Positions 23,307 through 35,680 of a stretch of 64,000 nt of DNA are shown piece by piece. Numbering within the stretch: position 1 is the first letter of the stretch; each line of letters starts with the position of its first letter. The translations under genes and the position numbers were made by a program. The notes under the pieces are model-generated. The model was not told where the DNA came from, searched no databases, and was given only the letters and a program-made list of their open reading frames with translations. The stretch is from Deinococcus metalli (GTDB lineage: Bacteria; Deinococcota; Deinococci; Deinococcales; Deinococcaceae). The stretch lies in NCBI RefSeq assembly GCF_014201805.1, contig NZ_JACHFK010000009.1, positions 1 to 64,000 of the forward strand, given 5' to 3'.

Positions 23307-24014
23307 CTAGCGCAACAGGGCGTTCATGCGCGCCGGCAGCAGCGACGCGCCCACCACGCCGAAGTCCCGCACCTGCCCGCGGCCGTCCAGCCCGATGATC
23401 AGCGTCCAGCCGCCCTTCGGGCCGCGCTCGAAGGCGGCCGTGCGGGTGTAGTACGTGACGTCGCCGTGCGGCGTGAGTTCCTCGGCCAGCACGGCCGTCT
23501 CGGCGCCGTAGGCCCGGACGCCGCCAGCCCGGAAGGCCCGGAAGTCGCGTTCCGACTTCCACTGCGCCTTGACCGCCGGTGAGAACGACGCCCACACGGC
23601 GTCCAGCGAGCTGTCGTACCACTGCTGCGTGAGCCAGCGGGCCAGCCGCAGCGTGGCGTCCAGCGACGCCGATCCGGTTTCCGACGTGGTGGGCGCGGCG
23701 GGCGTGCGGGCGGCGCGGGCCGGCGCGGCCGTCCGGGCCGGGGCCGCCGTGACCTCGCCTGCGCCGGGAATGTCCGGCAGCGGGGCCGCCAGGGCGCTGT
23801 CCTCGCCCTGCGCCTGCGGGGCGCGCGTGGCCGGGGCGGGGGCGACGACCCGCGCGCCCGCGACTGCCGTGGCCGGCACCGCCGCGCCCAGGTCCGGCGT
23901 GTGGAAGACCGAGCGCAGCGCCTGGCTGAGGGTGCCGCCGCTGACCACCATCGCGCTGGCCAGGGCCACCAGACCGTACGCGGCGACCGAAGTGACGTGT
24001 TCCCGAACCCCCAT
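23307..24014 (-). CDS. Exported protein with NTF2-like C-terminal part
   Basis: 235 residues: N-terminal membrane helix or signal (about 5-30), a long Ala/Pro/Thr-rich linker (about 45-110, probably disordered), then a folded domain (LDATLRLARWLTQQWYD ... WASFSPAVKAQWKSERDFRAF ... GWTLIIGLDGRGQVRDF) resembling NTF2-like/DUF3887 domains. Probably extracytoplasmic. A GGGGGAG site precedes the ATG at 24014. Neighbours are unrelated envelope proteins. Function unknown. Confidence 0.68.
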   Translation of the reverse strand: MGVREHVTSVAAYGLVALASAMVVSGGTLSQALRSVFHTPDLGAAVPATAVAGARVVAPAPATRAPQAQGEDSALAAPLPDIPGAGEVTAAPARTAAPARAARTPAAPTTSETGSASLDATLRLARWLTQQWYDSSLDAVWASFSPAVKAQWKSERDFRAFRAGGVRAYGAETAVLAEELTPHGDVTYYTRTAAFERGPKGGWTLIIGLDGRGQVRDFGVVGASLLPARMNALLR

Positions 24015-24184
24015 GCAACTCCCCCTCACGGTCCGCCGGCGACGGCCGTTACCCACCCCCGCCGGGGGTATGCCCGCACAGCATACCGGCTTCGGGCGTC
24101 CAGGGCCGGGTCAGGGTGACAAGGGGAGCGGCCCCGCGCAGCGCGACCGGTGGACGTGCGCCGCGGAGCCGCGTTCAGGTGGGT

Positions 24185-25768
24185 TCAGCGGCCGAAGGCG
24201 CCGGCCGGGGTGGGCAGGGCGCCGGGAAGCGTCAGCCACGGCGCCGCGGTCTGGTTCTCCTGCGGTTCGTGCAGCGCCACCCACGCCGCCACCACACGCG
24301 GATCGAAGGCCTTGCCGGCTTCCTCGGCCAGGTAGGCGTTCGCGCGGCTGGGCGTCCATGGCTGACGGTAGGCGCGCTCGCTGGTCAGGGCGTCGTACAC
24401 GTCCGCCACGGCCAGGATGCGGGCCAGCAGCGGAATCTGCTCGCCGGCCAGGCCGTCCGGGTACCCGGCGCCGTCCCAGCGCTCGTGGTGCCAGCGCACC
24501 ACGCCCAGTTCCTCCGGGAGCAGGCCGAGGCGCTGGGCGCGCTCGTAGCCGGTGGATGGGTGCTGACGCACCAGCGTCCAGTCCGCGCCGGTCAGGCGGC
24601 CGGGATGGTTCAGGATGTCCACCGGCACGTCCAGCTTCCCGAGATCGTGCAGGATGCCGCCCTGCGTGACGACCCGCAGCGCCTCGGGCGCGCAGCCCAG
24701 CGCGCGGGCGAGTTCCAGGGCGTACAGCGTGACGCGGTGCGCGTGCCCGGCGGTGTACGGATCGTGCGCCTCGACCTCCGCGATCAGGGCGCGCACAGGG
24801 GCGCTGATCCCGGCGGCGAGCAGGGCGTCCGGGTCGTTGTTCCACAGGCCGCGCAGGGCGGTGCCCAGCGGCACGCTGCGGTCGCGGTACTGCGCGATCA
24901 GGCCGGTGAGCAGCGCGCCGCTCACGCCGACCAGCAGCACGTGATACACCCACCACGACAGCGTCCACGCCAGGTTCAGCACGATCACGACCTGCGCCAG
25001 CGCCAGCCACCCGCCCGCGTACACCACCGCAAGTTGCAGCGGGAAGCGCGCGTAGCGCCATGACGCCCAGTACCGCGCGGATGCCCACACGCTCAGGCCG
25101 ACGGTGGCGGCCAGGATCACCACGCGGCCGGACCACGCGGTGGGGGCCAGCACCTCCGCGACTTCCGGGTTGAAGACCAGCGCGCCCAGGCCGAATAGCA
25201 CCAGCAGCCACACGGCGGGCAGCCACCCGCGCAGGGCCAGCACGCCGCGCACCACAGTGTTCGTGGCCGGGAAGCTGGAGAGCAGCAGCCACGCGGCCGT
25301 GATCAGCGCGCCGAGCTGCGCCGCCGCAGGCAGCGCGATGAACCGATACGCCTCTTGCGTGGAGTCGCCCGCCGCCATGTCCGTCATCCCGGCCATGCCC
25401 GCGTGCCCGGCGTGACCCAACACGCCGACCTCCGGGGTGCCCAGGCCGTGCACGCCGTAGACCAGCCCCAGCGACCCGAAGGCCAGCGACAGCAGGATGA
25501 CCTCGGCGTTGCGCTGGCGCAGGCCGACCAGGCCCATCCACACGGTCACGGCGGCGGTGAAGGCGGCGGCGGCGAGCACCAGCAGCATATGGAAGGTCAG
25601 GAGTTCCAGGCGGGCATTGAGCAGGGGCACCGACAGCAGCAGCGCCAGCAGCAGCGCGGGCACCCCGACCCCCGCCACCAGCGGACGCCGCGCCCGGCGC
25701 ACCGCGGCGTCCCGCACGGGAGCCAATTCCAGGTCGTTGTGCACACTGGCGTGGGGTCTGGACGTCAT
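24185..25768 (-). CDS. Membrane HD-GYP domain protein (cyclic-di-GMP phosphodiesterase)
   Basis: 527 residues. About seven hydrophobic segments (30-290), then a cytosolic HD-GYP domain (about 325-505). Motifs: GHAHRV (341-346), HDLGK (374-378), HHERWDGAGYPDGL (427-440) and DVYDALTSERAYR, with all expected metal ligands, so it should hydrolyse cyclic di-GMP. A loop between membrane segments (117-132) is His/Met-rich (GHAGHAGMAGMTDM) and could bind copper or another soft metal. ATG at 25768 fits a TAGCGT box 6 nt upstream; an inverted repeat lies just beyond it. Monocistronic. Confidence 0.9.
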   Translation of the reverse strand: MTSRPHASVHNDLELAPVRDAAVRRARRPLVAGVGVPALLLALLLSVPLLNARLELLTFHMLLVLAAAAFTAAVTVWMGLVGLRQRNAEVILLSLAFGSLGLVYGVHGLGTPEVGVLGHAGHAGMAGMTDMAAGDSTQEAYRFIALPAAAQLGALITAAWLLLSSFPATNTVVRGVLALRGWLPAVWLLVLFGLGALVFNPEVAEVLAPTAWSGRVVILAATVGLSVWASARYWASWRYARFPLQLAVVYAGGWLALAQVVIVLNLAWTLSWWVYHVLLVGVSGALLTGLIAQYRDRSVPLGTALRGLWNNDPDALLAAGISAPVRALIAEVEAHDPYTAGHAHRVTLYALELARALGCAPEALRVVTQGGILHDLGKLDVPVDILNHPGRLTGADWTLVRQHPSTGYERAQRLGLLPEELGVVRWHHERWDGAGYPDGLAGEQIPLLARILAVADVYDALTSERAYRQPWTPSRANAYLAEEAGKAFDPRVVAAWVALHEPQENQTAAPWLTLPGALPTPAGAFGR

Positions 25769-25774
25769 GACGTC

Positions 25775-25780
25775 ACGCTA
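25775..25780 (-). promoter_or_regulatory. Leaderless -10 box of the HD-GYP gene
   Basis: TAGCGT on the minus strand, 6 nt before the ATG at 25768; no -35 match. Confidence 0.5.
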
Positions 25781-25796
25781 GTGAGATCGATGTCAC
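25781..25796 (-). promoter_or_regulatory. Inverted repeat in the HD-GYP promoter spacer
   Basis: GTGAGATCGATGTCAC is a 16-bp dyad with a single unpaired position per arm, abutting the -10 box. Its GTGA-N8-TCAC spacing differs from the CRP site (N6). Probable operator for an unidentified regulator. Confidence 0.45.
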
Positions 25797-25942
25797 TCGC
25801 CTCTGACCGGCCGCCCGACTGGCAATCGTGAAAACGCAGACTCAGACAGCGTTCTCTGGGCATTCATTCACTGTTACCAGCCCATGCCCCCACTGGCCCC
25901 CCCGACAGGGGCATGCCGCGCGGGCCAGGACCGGCAGTCACG

Positions 25943-26410
25943 TCAGGGCAGGTTGTCGGCGAAGTCCGTCAGGTCGTCCAGGTACGCCTTGAGCCACGCG
26001 ACCATGTTGGCGCGCGTGTAGCCCCCGGTCATCAGGTACGACGAATCCAGATACGCTACCTCTTCCTCTGTGTCCGAGTAGGCCTGCGTGTAGTGGCTGG
26101 CGTTCCAGCCGTTCACGTACTCGGTCACCTCGTCCGATGACGTGTCCGCGTCGTACCCGGTCGTCGCGTCCACGCGCTTACAGCCGTCGGCCTTGCATCC
26201 CTCAAGGTTCAGATACACCACGTCGCCGTCGATGGTGAGCGTGATGAACGGGCCATTCTTGCTGTCACCGGGGTTCAGCTTCGCGCTGTAGCCCGCCTGG
26301 GTCACGACCTGCAACACCGTCGCCGGCCGGCTGTCGAGCACCTCTCCCGTGGCGGCGCGGCCAGACGAGAACACGAGCAGGGCCAGCACCGGCACGCATG
26401 AGAGTTTCAT
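25943..26410 (-). CDS. Exported YbjN-domain protein
   Basis: 155 residues with a signal peptide of about 19 residues (MKLSCVPVLALLVFSSGRA), then a YbjN-type domain: VLQVVTQAGYSAKLN, a strand-rich middle (FITLTIDGDVVYLNLEGC), a Cys pair about five residues apart, and WNASHYTQAYSD ... VAYLDSSYLMTGGYTRANMVAWLK. YbjN proteins resemble type III secretion chaperones and have no settled function; here it is secreted. The start at 26410 is supported by TACGCT 6 nt upstream. Confidence 0.8.
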   Translation of the reverse strand: MKLSCVPVLALLVFSSGRAATGEVLDSRPATVLQVVTQAGYSAKLNPGDSKNGPFITLTIDGDVVYLNLEGCKADGCKRVDATTGYDADTSSDEVTEYVNGWNASHYTQAYSDTEEEVAYLDSSYLMTGGYTRANMVAWLKAYLDDLTDFADNLP

Positions 26411-26416
26411 GTCCGC

Positions 26417-26422
26417 AGCGTA
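26417..26422 (-). promoter_or_regulatory. Leaderless -10 box of the YbjN gene
   Basis: TACGCT on the minus strand, 6 nt before the ATG at 26410. Confidence 0.6.
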
Positions 26423-26460
26423 CGCCACCCGGGCGCACTGGGCGGCCCATCCTGGCCGGG

Positions 26461-26754
26461 CTACCCGCCCAGTGCGTCCACCAGCTGCGCCTTCGACATG
26501 GCGCTGCGGCCGCGCACATTCTGTTCCCGCGCGCGGTTGTACAGCTCGTCGCGCGACAGCTCGGTCAGGGCGCGGTTGGGGTTGCCGGTGCCCTGCGTGC
26601 GGCGGTTGGGCGTGCGGCCCTCCTCGCGCCGCTGTTTGTTCACGGTGCGGGCCGCGATCTCCTCGGCGCGTTCCTCGGACTCGCCGCGCTGGCGTTCCGA
26701 GTCCTTGACGTGCTCGTACTGCCGTTCGTCCTTGTCGCTCCACGCTCTGGGCAT
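26461..26754 (-). CDS. Small Rho-N-like protein (often labelled plasmid stabilization protein)
   Basis: 97 residues, very charged. The N half (WSDKDERQYEHVKDSER ... EEIAARTVNKQRREEGRT) is a long helix; the C half (LSRDELYNRAREQNVRGRSAMSKAQLVDAL) is a helix-extended-helix like the Rho N-terminal/SAP fold that touches nucleic acids. This short family is widespread on chromosomes and is usually named plasmid stabilization protein, without proof of that role. AGGAGG lies before the ATG with a TACGGT box about 20 nt upstream, so unlike its neighbours it has a leader. Confidence 0.82.
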   Translation of the reverse strand: MPRAWSDKDERQYEHVKDSERQRGESEERAEEIAARTVNKQRREEGRTPNRRTQGTGNPNRALTELSRDELYNRAREQNVRGRSAMSKAQLVDALGG

Positions 26755-26856
26755 ACGCAGACCTCCTGACGCCCACCGTAGCCACGCCCGCCTAAACGTC
26801 GGTGAGGCCGGACTTCACGCGCCGTCATGAGGAGAAGCAAAACGAACACCGATGTG

Positions 26857-27048
26857 CTACTCCACCACCGCCTGCACCCGTCCCACTTCCCCAGAGGTGA
26901 GCCGCACCTTGATGCCATGCGGATGCGACGGCGACCGTGTGAGCAGCGCCGCCACCACGCCGCGCGTGAGCTTCCCGGTCGGCTGATCGTGCTTCTGCAC
27001 GATGTCCACGGTCAGACCGGGCTGAATCTGGGAGCGAGTTGGGGGCAT
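26857..27048 (-). CDS. YwbE-family small protein
   Basis: 63 residues matching the YwbE family: PPTRSQIQPGLTVDIVQK ... TGKLTRGVVAALLTRSP followed by HPHGIKVRL and GEVGRVQ. It is a KOW-like small beta fold of unknown function. The open frame continues upstream to 27102, but the family begins at MPPTR, and a TACCCT box lies exactly 6 nt before that ATG, so 27048 is the start. It is the last native gene before the AT-rich insert. Confidence 0.85.
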   Translation of the reverse strand: MPPTRSQIQPGLTVDIVQKHDQPTGKLTRGVVAALLTRSPSHPHGIKVRLTSGEVGRVQAVVE

Positions 27049-27366
27049 GGAAGGAGGGTAATGCTGCCAGCACTGCCATAAGCCATTCCCCACATGCCGC
27101 ACCGCCTCCCAGCCCGTTACCGTACCCTTGTCATGGGAGTGGTCTCAATAGGCAGAGCACCGGTAAAAACATTATGAACCGGAAAGGCGGAAGCCTTGGG
27201 CGCAGGCAACAACGCCGGAGCAGGTTGCAGATACACCTATAGCTGGCCCGAATGGGACAAAGCAGCACAGGAAACGTGTTCTTAAAAGCTCCAGCGCCAC
27301 CCATGCGGTTCCAAGTTCCATTTCCTTTATCAAACATGATACTGTTGATGTTAATTGGAGATTTAT
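27049..27366. other. Intergenic stretch at the left edge of the AT-rich insert
   Basis: Holds the YwbE leaderless promoter (TACCCT at 27055-27060) in its first bases. From about 27130 the composition becomes AT-rich. The 27135-27245 part has several short inverted repeats (for example CCGG at about 27160 and 27178) and a faint tRNA-like look, but no complete tRNA, terminator with T run, or credible ORF. No direct repeat matching the right edge was seen. Confidence 0.5.
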
Positions 27367-29238
27367 CTAGTCACTTACTGGAAACCATGCACGAATTATC
27401 TTTAAAAACTTGTTGAACTCGGCGTCTTGACAATTTTTTAGCGAGACAATGTTTGCCAATTCATAAAATATAGATGAGGATCGCGGGATAGACCTAGCAG
27501 CATCAAATGCCTCTTTGGGCCGAAGTGGCTTTGAAGACCCATCGGGCCAAAATTGCTTAAGTTCTGATCTAATTTCCTCATATGATTCCTCTCTGCCAAT
27601 GGCATTCAAAACGTGCAGAGAAGGCTGCCAGACCCACTGTTCTATTTCTGGGCTTATTACTAACACTTCTACTTGAGCAGCAATCCCGATACGTCTACAA
27701 TCTTCAACAATCTTTTCTTTGATAGCATCAATACCTGGACTGCCTTCCCATTCCTCGTCCAAAACAATTAGACACTTACTGAATCTATAGTTCGCCTCAA
27801 GTTCTCTACAAAAAGCTGCACCAGTGGCATATACCCCAGGATCTCTGTTCGGGTGCTTATCGACACGGAAATTTATTAACCTGATGCCAATCGACTTCGT
27901 TCTATTTTCTAATAAACCGTCAAATACCGCTTTTTGATCTCCATCGGCAACAAGAACCAACAGATCCATTATCCCAAAACTCCACTGGCAAAAAGAACAT
28001 CGAGTGATACTCTTCCCTTCCAGTCACGCAGTTGAGGATGATCGGAACCACTAATCACGTCGGTGTATCCGGAAATCGTTTTTGCAAAACACAGTAGATC
28101 CACAGGTTCGGCCATGCTAAGAATCACCGGAGAGTGGCTTGCAATAAATACTTGAGATGACTTCGACGACGATAGGGATTGGAAGACAGCCTCCATTGCC
28201 TTTGGATGTATGCCGTTTTCTGGCTCTTCAATAAGGTATGTTCTATTTTGATTATCCAGGTAAGGGAGCATTGTTAGAGCGATGAGCCTCAAAGTCCCGT
28301 CAGAGACGAGCCATGCTGGCACCTCTCCAGTGCTATAAATTACGCTCAAGTACTGGCTATTATCTTCAGGTCTGCTGACGACGTCAATGTCAACTATATC
28401 TCCAAGAAAAGATCGAATATGCTTCAGCCACCGAGAATATAATTTGTTTTTCTTGAAATCGCTAAGTACTCTAGGAAGATTACTGCCGTCAGGTAAAAAC
28501 TCCCTCGCCCCTATTCGAGGGGATGACTTTCTCATCGCCTTGCTATCCAGCATTATAGTTTGAATACCTAGAGTAAAATAGTTTCTTACCCAAATGGCAA
28601 TCGGGAATTTTTCATAATCTTCAGGAACATTAGAGATGGCAGACTTTTTATTGCCGAAACGAAACTGGCTATTCCAACCGGTTCTTTCAGATTTGAAATA
28701 ATCATTGCCCGATTCTGTTTTGCCTATAATCTTTACCCACCCCTTTGGCGCCCTTCCTTTCTGGCTCCTGGGATGGATAACGTCGTTGTTTTCGCTCATC
28801 TCTATAGGAAATAGGCCATATCTCTTCATCTTGACGGATTGTGGCTTTATCCAGAGGTTTTCATTGATAATGATTTGATCTTCGCCTCTAATTCCAATCT
28901 TTATCTCGTACCTGGCCGTATCTAGCCTTGCACCACCCGATTGTATAATAAGTTCGTCTGGAAGTCTCAGCTCGATCCCTATTTCGATATCATTCGCGTT
29001 CTCATAATGTGTTAGATCAACTAAACTACCCCCTCTCTTTGTAACGGCAGCATCGATTCCATCAGATACAATATCCTTTACAAGCTCAGGTACATCAAGG
29101 AAAGTTGTTTTGCCTGAGGCGTTCGGCCCAATCAGCACCTGCATCATCTTCAGATCCTGCCTGACGTACTTTATCGATTTATAATTTTTAGCTTCAATTA
29201 AGGAAATGATGGTCTTTTCTCCTTTGGCCGAGCCCTGT
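27131..29238. other. AT-rich, probably horizontally acquired island
   Basis: Base composition drops sharply between ywbE and the purF stop. Hand counts of two 60-base lines give 35% GC (27421-27480) and 48% GC (28921-28980), in a chromosome otherwise very GC-rich. Codons such as AAA, ATT, AGA and TTA are common here and rare in the neighbours. The right junction falls at the purF stop codon. The insert holds only two genes (ATPase and TOPRIM-like protein), with no transposase or integrase. Confidence 0.85.
27367..27969 (-). CDS. TOPRIM/DUF4276-like protein, partner of the AAA ATPase
   Basis: 200 residues, soluble. The start LLVLVADGDQKAVFDGLL resembles the first TOPRIM strand, with Asp (D9/D11) where the catalytic Glu usually is. 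HPNRDPG follows at 39-45, then CLIVLDEEWEGSP (D71, E73, E75) like the acidic second motif, and SPEIEQWVW (106-114), typical of DUF4276-type proteins. A Mg-dependent nuclease role is plausible but unproven. Its ATG overlaps the ATPase stop by one base (TAATG), so the two are co-translated. Effector subunits of PARIS (AriB) and the small MAD4 protein of MADS defence are possible relatives; this is from memory and not checked. Confidence 0.72.
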   Translation of the reverse strand: MDLLVLVADGDQKAVFDGLLENRTKSIGIRLINFRVDKHPNRDPGVYATGAAFCRELEANYRFSKCLIVLDEEWEGSPGIDAIKEKIVEDCRRIGIAAQVEVLVISPEIEQWVWQPSLHVLNAIGREESYEEIRSELKQFWPDGSSKPLRPKEAFDAARSIPRSSSIFYELANIVSLKNCQDAEFNKFLKIIRAWFPVSD

Positions 29239-30657
<1,419 letters not shown>

Positions 30658-30688
30658 CGGCGGCTCCAGGGCCGGGGCAGCGCCCCGC

Positions 30689-32932
<2,244 letters not shown>

Positions 32933-32985
32933 GGAGGTGCCTCTGGAGAAATCAGGAAACGGGGAGCGCGGCGGGGCAGTGGCCC

Positions 32986-33462
32986 TCAGCCGTGCTTCTT
33001 GGCCATCTGGAGCTGGCCGCGGTGGTACGCGACGTGCCGCAGCTGCATGCCCAGGCCGGTCAGGCGTTCGCGCACGCCGGTGGGCGCGGCGGGGGCGCGC
33101 AGCATGTCGCCCAGCTGCTCGTCGGTCAGCGCGCGGATGTGGGCCACGACCTTGGCCCCCACCCGGTCGAGTTCGCCCAGCACGATGGCCTTGCCGTTGG
33201 TCTCGTTGGCATTCGGCGTGCCGCGCAGCTCCTCCATCCACGGCGCCGACTCCCAGCCCAGGTGGGCGTAGGTGGCGCTGAAGTCCTGGAACGCGAAGAA
33301 GCGCAGCCACTCGGAGATATGCAGCGCGTGCCATGCGGCACTGTGGCCCAGCCGGGGCGTCTGGAACTCGGCGTCGGGCACGGCGTCCAGCCCGGCGCGG
33401 AACATGGTCAGCTCCTGCTCGTAGGCGGCGGCCAGGAAGTCCTGGACACGGACCGGGCTCAC
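32986..33462 (-). CDS. DinB/YfiT-family metal-binding protein
   Basis: 158 residues, four-helix DinB fold. Putative metal-ligand histidines sit in [13 protein letters not shown] and in the C-terminal HVAYHRGQL, the usual three-His pattern. Members include thiol-S-transferases and many damage-induced proteins of unknown activity. Starts with a GTG that overlaps the purQ stop (GTGA) and precedes purL by 53 nt, so it is locked into the purine operon, which is unusual. DinB-family genes are expanded in Deinococcus. Whether it acts in purine metabolism is unknown. Confidence 0.85.
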   Translation of the reverse strand: MSPVRVQDFLAAAYEQELTMFRAGLDAVPDAEFQTPRLGHSAAWHALHISEWLRFFAFQDFSATYAHLGWESAPWMEELRGTPNANETNGKAIVLGELDRVGAKVVAHIRALTDEQLGDMLRAPAAPTGVRERLTGLGMQLRHVAYHRGQLQMAKKHG

Positions 33463-34136
33463 GCGCCCACCGCCACGCCGCTGCGGCTCAGGCTGCGGAA
33501 CACGCCCTGGCCGTCCTCGCTGCCCAGCAGCGCCTCCACCGCGCGCTCCGGGTGGGGCATCATGCCCAGCACGTTCCCGCGCGCGTTCACAATGCCGGCG
33601 ATGTCGTTCAGCGAGCCGTTGGGGTTGTCCACGTAGCGGAACACGACCTGCCCCTCGCCCTCAAGGCGGGCGATGGTCTCGGGATCGGCGTAGTAGTTGC
33701 CCTCGCCGTGCGCGATGGGCACCTCGATCACCTGCCCCGCCGTGTACGCGCCGGTGAAGGCGGTGGCGGCGTTCTCCACGCGCAGGTGCACCGGCCGGCA
33801 CATGAAGTGCAGGTCGCGGTTGCGGCTCAGCGCGCCGGGCAGCAGCCCCGACTCGGTGAGCACCTGGAAGCCGTTGCACACGCCCAGGACATATCCGCCC
33901 CGCTCGGCGTGCGCCTTGACGGCCTGCATGATCGGGCTGCGCGCCGCGACCGCGCCGGAGCGCAGGTGGTCGCCGTAGCTGAAGCCGCCGGGCAGGAACA
34001 CCAGATCGGTGCCGGCCGGCAGGCCGGGTTCGGTGTGCCACACGAACTGCGCGCTGTCGTCCAGCAGCAGGCGGGCGGCGTGCAGGGCGTCGGCGTCGCA
34101 GTTGGAGCCGGGAAACTGGATGACGGCGACGTTCAT
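33459..34136 (-). CDS. purQ: Phosphoribosylformylglycinamidine synthase glutaminase subunit
   Basis: 225 residues, class I glutamine amidotransferase that supplies ammonia to PurL. Nucleophile C87 in GVCNGFQ; the His/Glu of the triad are in MMPHPERA near residue 196; N-terminal [14 protein letters not shown] is typical PurQ. GGAGG precedes the ATG. Separated from the upstream cupin by a 127-nt stretch with a hairpin, and overlapped by the DinB gene. Confidence 0.96.
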   Translation of the reverse strand: MNVAVIQFPGSNCDADALHAARLLLDDSAQFVWHTEPGLPAGTDLVFLPGGFSYGDHLRSGAVAARSPIMQAVKAHAERGGYVLGVCNGFQVLTESGLLPGALSRNRDLHFMCRPVHLRVENAATAFTGAYTAGQVIEVPIAHGEGNYYADPETIARLEGEGQVVFRYVDNPNGSLNDIAGIVNARGNVLGMMPHPERAVEALLGSEDGQGVFRSLSRSGVAVGA

Positions 34137-34263
34137 AAACCTCCGATTGAAGCCGCGCGAGCGGCGAAATCCGAGCGGAGCGAGTAGAAGAAAGCGCGCG
34201 TGACCGGAGCTGGAGCAGCCTGCGGCGCGTTCCCGCAGGTTGCGGAAGTGGAGGTCATGGGCG
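34137..34263 (-). other. Intercistronic region with hairpin inside the purine operon
   Basis: 127 nt without an ORF. CCTGCGG (34219-34225) pairs perfectly with CCGCAGG (34233-34239); three outer pairs plus a G-U extend the stem to about 11 bp. No T run, so it looks like an mRNA-stability or attenuation element rather than a terminator. Confidence 0.5.
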
Positions 34264-34632
34264 TCATAGGTGCTCCGGCTGCGCCACGGTGCGCTCGTTC
34301 ACGACGTTGCCGGTGTTCAGGGTGCCAGCAGGCTCAAACATCACGATCCAGACCTCGTCCTCGGCCACGGGCAGGTGCTCCACGCCGCGCGGCACGATGA
34401 TCATCTCCCCCACCCCGATGCGCCGCTCGCCGTCGCGGAAGCGCATGAGCAGCGTGCCCCTGGTCACCAGAAACAGCTCGTCCTCGTGCTCGTGGGCGTG
34501 CCACACGAACTCGCCGCTGATCTTTGCGATCTTGACGTGCTGGCCGTTGAGTTCCCCGATCACCTTCGGCTGCCAGTAGCCCTCGAAGGCACCAAACTTC
34601 TCCTGCAACTTCAGGACGTCGGGCACACTCAC
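34264..34632 (-). CDS. Cupin-domain protein in the purine operon
   Basis: 122-residue single cupin. Metal-binding motif 1 is [15 protein letters not shown] (two His, Glu), and motif 2 is [13 protein letters not shown]. The start [26 protein letters not shown] is common to small cupins of unknown role. The GTG overlaps the purS stop (GTGA), so it is translationally coupled. Cupins bind metal and may be isomerases, dioxygenases or sensors; nothing ties it to a purine step. The frame upstream of the GTG only shadows purS. Confidence 0.85.
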   Translation of the reverse strand: MSVPDVLKLQEKFGAFEGYWQPKVIGELNGQHVKIAKISGEFVWHAHEHEDELFLVTRGTLLMRFRDGERRIGVGEMIIVPRGVEHLPVAEDEVWIVMFEPAGTLNTGNVVNERTVAQPEHL

Positions 34633-34880
34633 GCTTCGGCCAGCTCCCAGCGCGCATCCTCCATCACGGGGTTGCTCAGGACATTCTCGGTGATGTCGCG
34701 CAGCTGCGCTTCGACGTCGTCCCGGCTGCCGTTCAGGGTCAGTTCGATGTACTTGCCGACCCGCACGCCGTTCACGTTGCCGTGGTCGAGGTGAGACAGG
34801 GCGCGCTCGACGGTGCGTCCCTGCGGATCGAGGATGCTGGGCTTGAGGGTCACGAACACTTTGGCTTTGAAGGTGGACAT
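34629..34880 (-). CDS. purS: Phosphoribosylformylglycinamidine synthase subunit PurS
   Basis: 83 residues, the small bridging subunit that holds PurQ on PurL. Family pattern: FVTLKPSILDPQGRTVERALSHL, then GVRVGKYIELTL and ENVLSNPVMED. AAGGAG lies 4 nt before the ATG. It follows purC by 77 nt, as in other PurSQL-type operons. Confidence 0.95.
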   Translation of the reverse strand: MSTFKAKVFVTLKPSILDPQGRTVERALSHLDHGNVNGVRVGKYIELTLNGSRDDVEAQLRDITENVLSNPVMEDARWELAEA

Positions 34881-34957
34881 GGGGCTCCTTCGGAGGTCTA
34901 CAGGTTGAGCGGCTGAACGTCGGGAAAGGAACGGCCGGAGGCACCGATCACGGGTCG

Positions 34958-35680
34958 TCAGACCTCGGTCGTCACGCGCCGCAGCATCTCCGCGTAGGCG
35001 TCCTCGATGCCGCCGAGGTCGCGGCGGAAGCGGTCCTTGTCCATCTTCTCGTTCGTCTGCGCGTCCCAGAAGCGGCAGGTGTCGGGGCTGATCTCGTCGG
35101 CCAGCACGACCGTGCCGTCGGGGAGGGTGCCGAATTCCAGCTTGAAGTCGATGAGCCGCACGCCGCGCTGCTCGAAGTACGGCGTGAGAAAGCCCCGGAT
35201 CTTCAGGGCAAGTTCACGGATGCGCAGCAGTTGCGGCTCGGTGGCCCACCCGAGGCTCAGAGCGGTGTCGGTGTTGATCAGGGGATCGCCCAGCGCGTCG
35301 GACTTGTAGCAGTACTCGACGACCGGATGCGTGAGCGGCGTGCCTTCCTCGATGCCCAGGCGCTTGCTGAAGCTGCCGGCCGCCACGTTGCGGACGATCA
35401 CCTCGACGGGCACGATCGTCACGGCCTTCACGAGTTGCTCGGTGTCCGAGAGTCTGCGGACGAAGTGCGTGGGAACGCCGGCGGCCTCCAGCTGCGGGTA
35501 CAGGTGCGCGGTGATGGCGTTGTTCGTGGCGCCCTTGCCCACCCACGAGCCGCGCTTCTGGGCGTTGAAGGCCGTGGCGTCGTCCTTGTATTCCACGATG
35601 TACTCGCCGGGCTCGGCCGTGGCGTACACCCGTTTGGCCTTGCCCTCGTACTTCATCTCGTGCCTGCTCGGTGCCGTCAT
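34958..35680 (-). CDS. purC: SAICAR synthase
   Basis: 240 residues. Joins CAIR and aspartate using ATP (purine synthesis step 8 of the usual scheme). Motifs: YEGKAKRVY near the N terminus (ATP loop), [14 protein letters not shown] and LIDFKLEFG, and [12 protein letters not shown] (catalytic signature). GGAGGGCG sits just before the ATG at 35680; the longer upstream frame is non-coding. First gene of the operon. Confidence 0.96.
   Translation of the reverse strand: MTAPSRHEMKYEGKAKRVYATAEPGEYIVEYKDDATAFNAQKRGSWVGKGATNNAITAHLYPQLEAAGVPTHFVRRLSDTEQLVKAVTIVPVEVIVRNVAAGSFSKRLGIEEGTPLTHPVVEYCYKSDALGDPLINTDTALSLGWATEPQLLRIRELALKIRGFLTPYFEQRGVRLIDFKLEFGTLPDGTVVLADEISPDTCRFWDAQTNEKMDKDRFRRDLGGIEDAYAEMLRRVTTEV

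Noticed and set aside
27135..27245. tRNA-like stretch (GGCAGAGCACCGG followed by a CAT-containing loop and a CCGG arm)
   Set aside because: The D-arm and anticodon-arm look is only partial: the loop would be about 13 nt, no GGTTCRA T-arm and no matching acceptor stem follow. Possibly a decayed tRNA at an insertion point, but not supportable as a gene.
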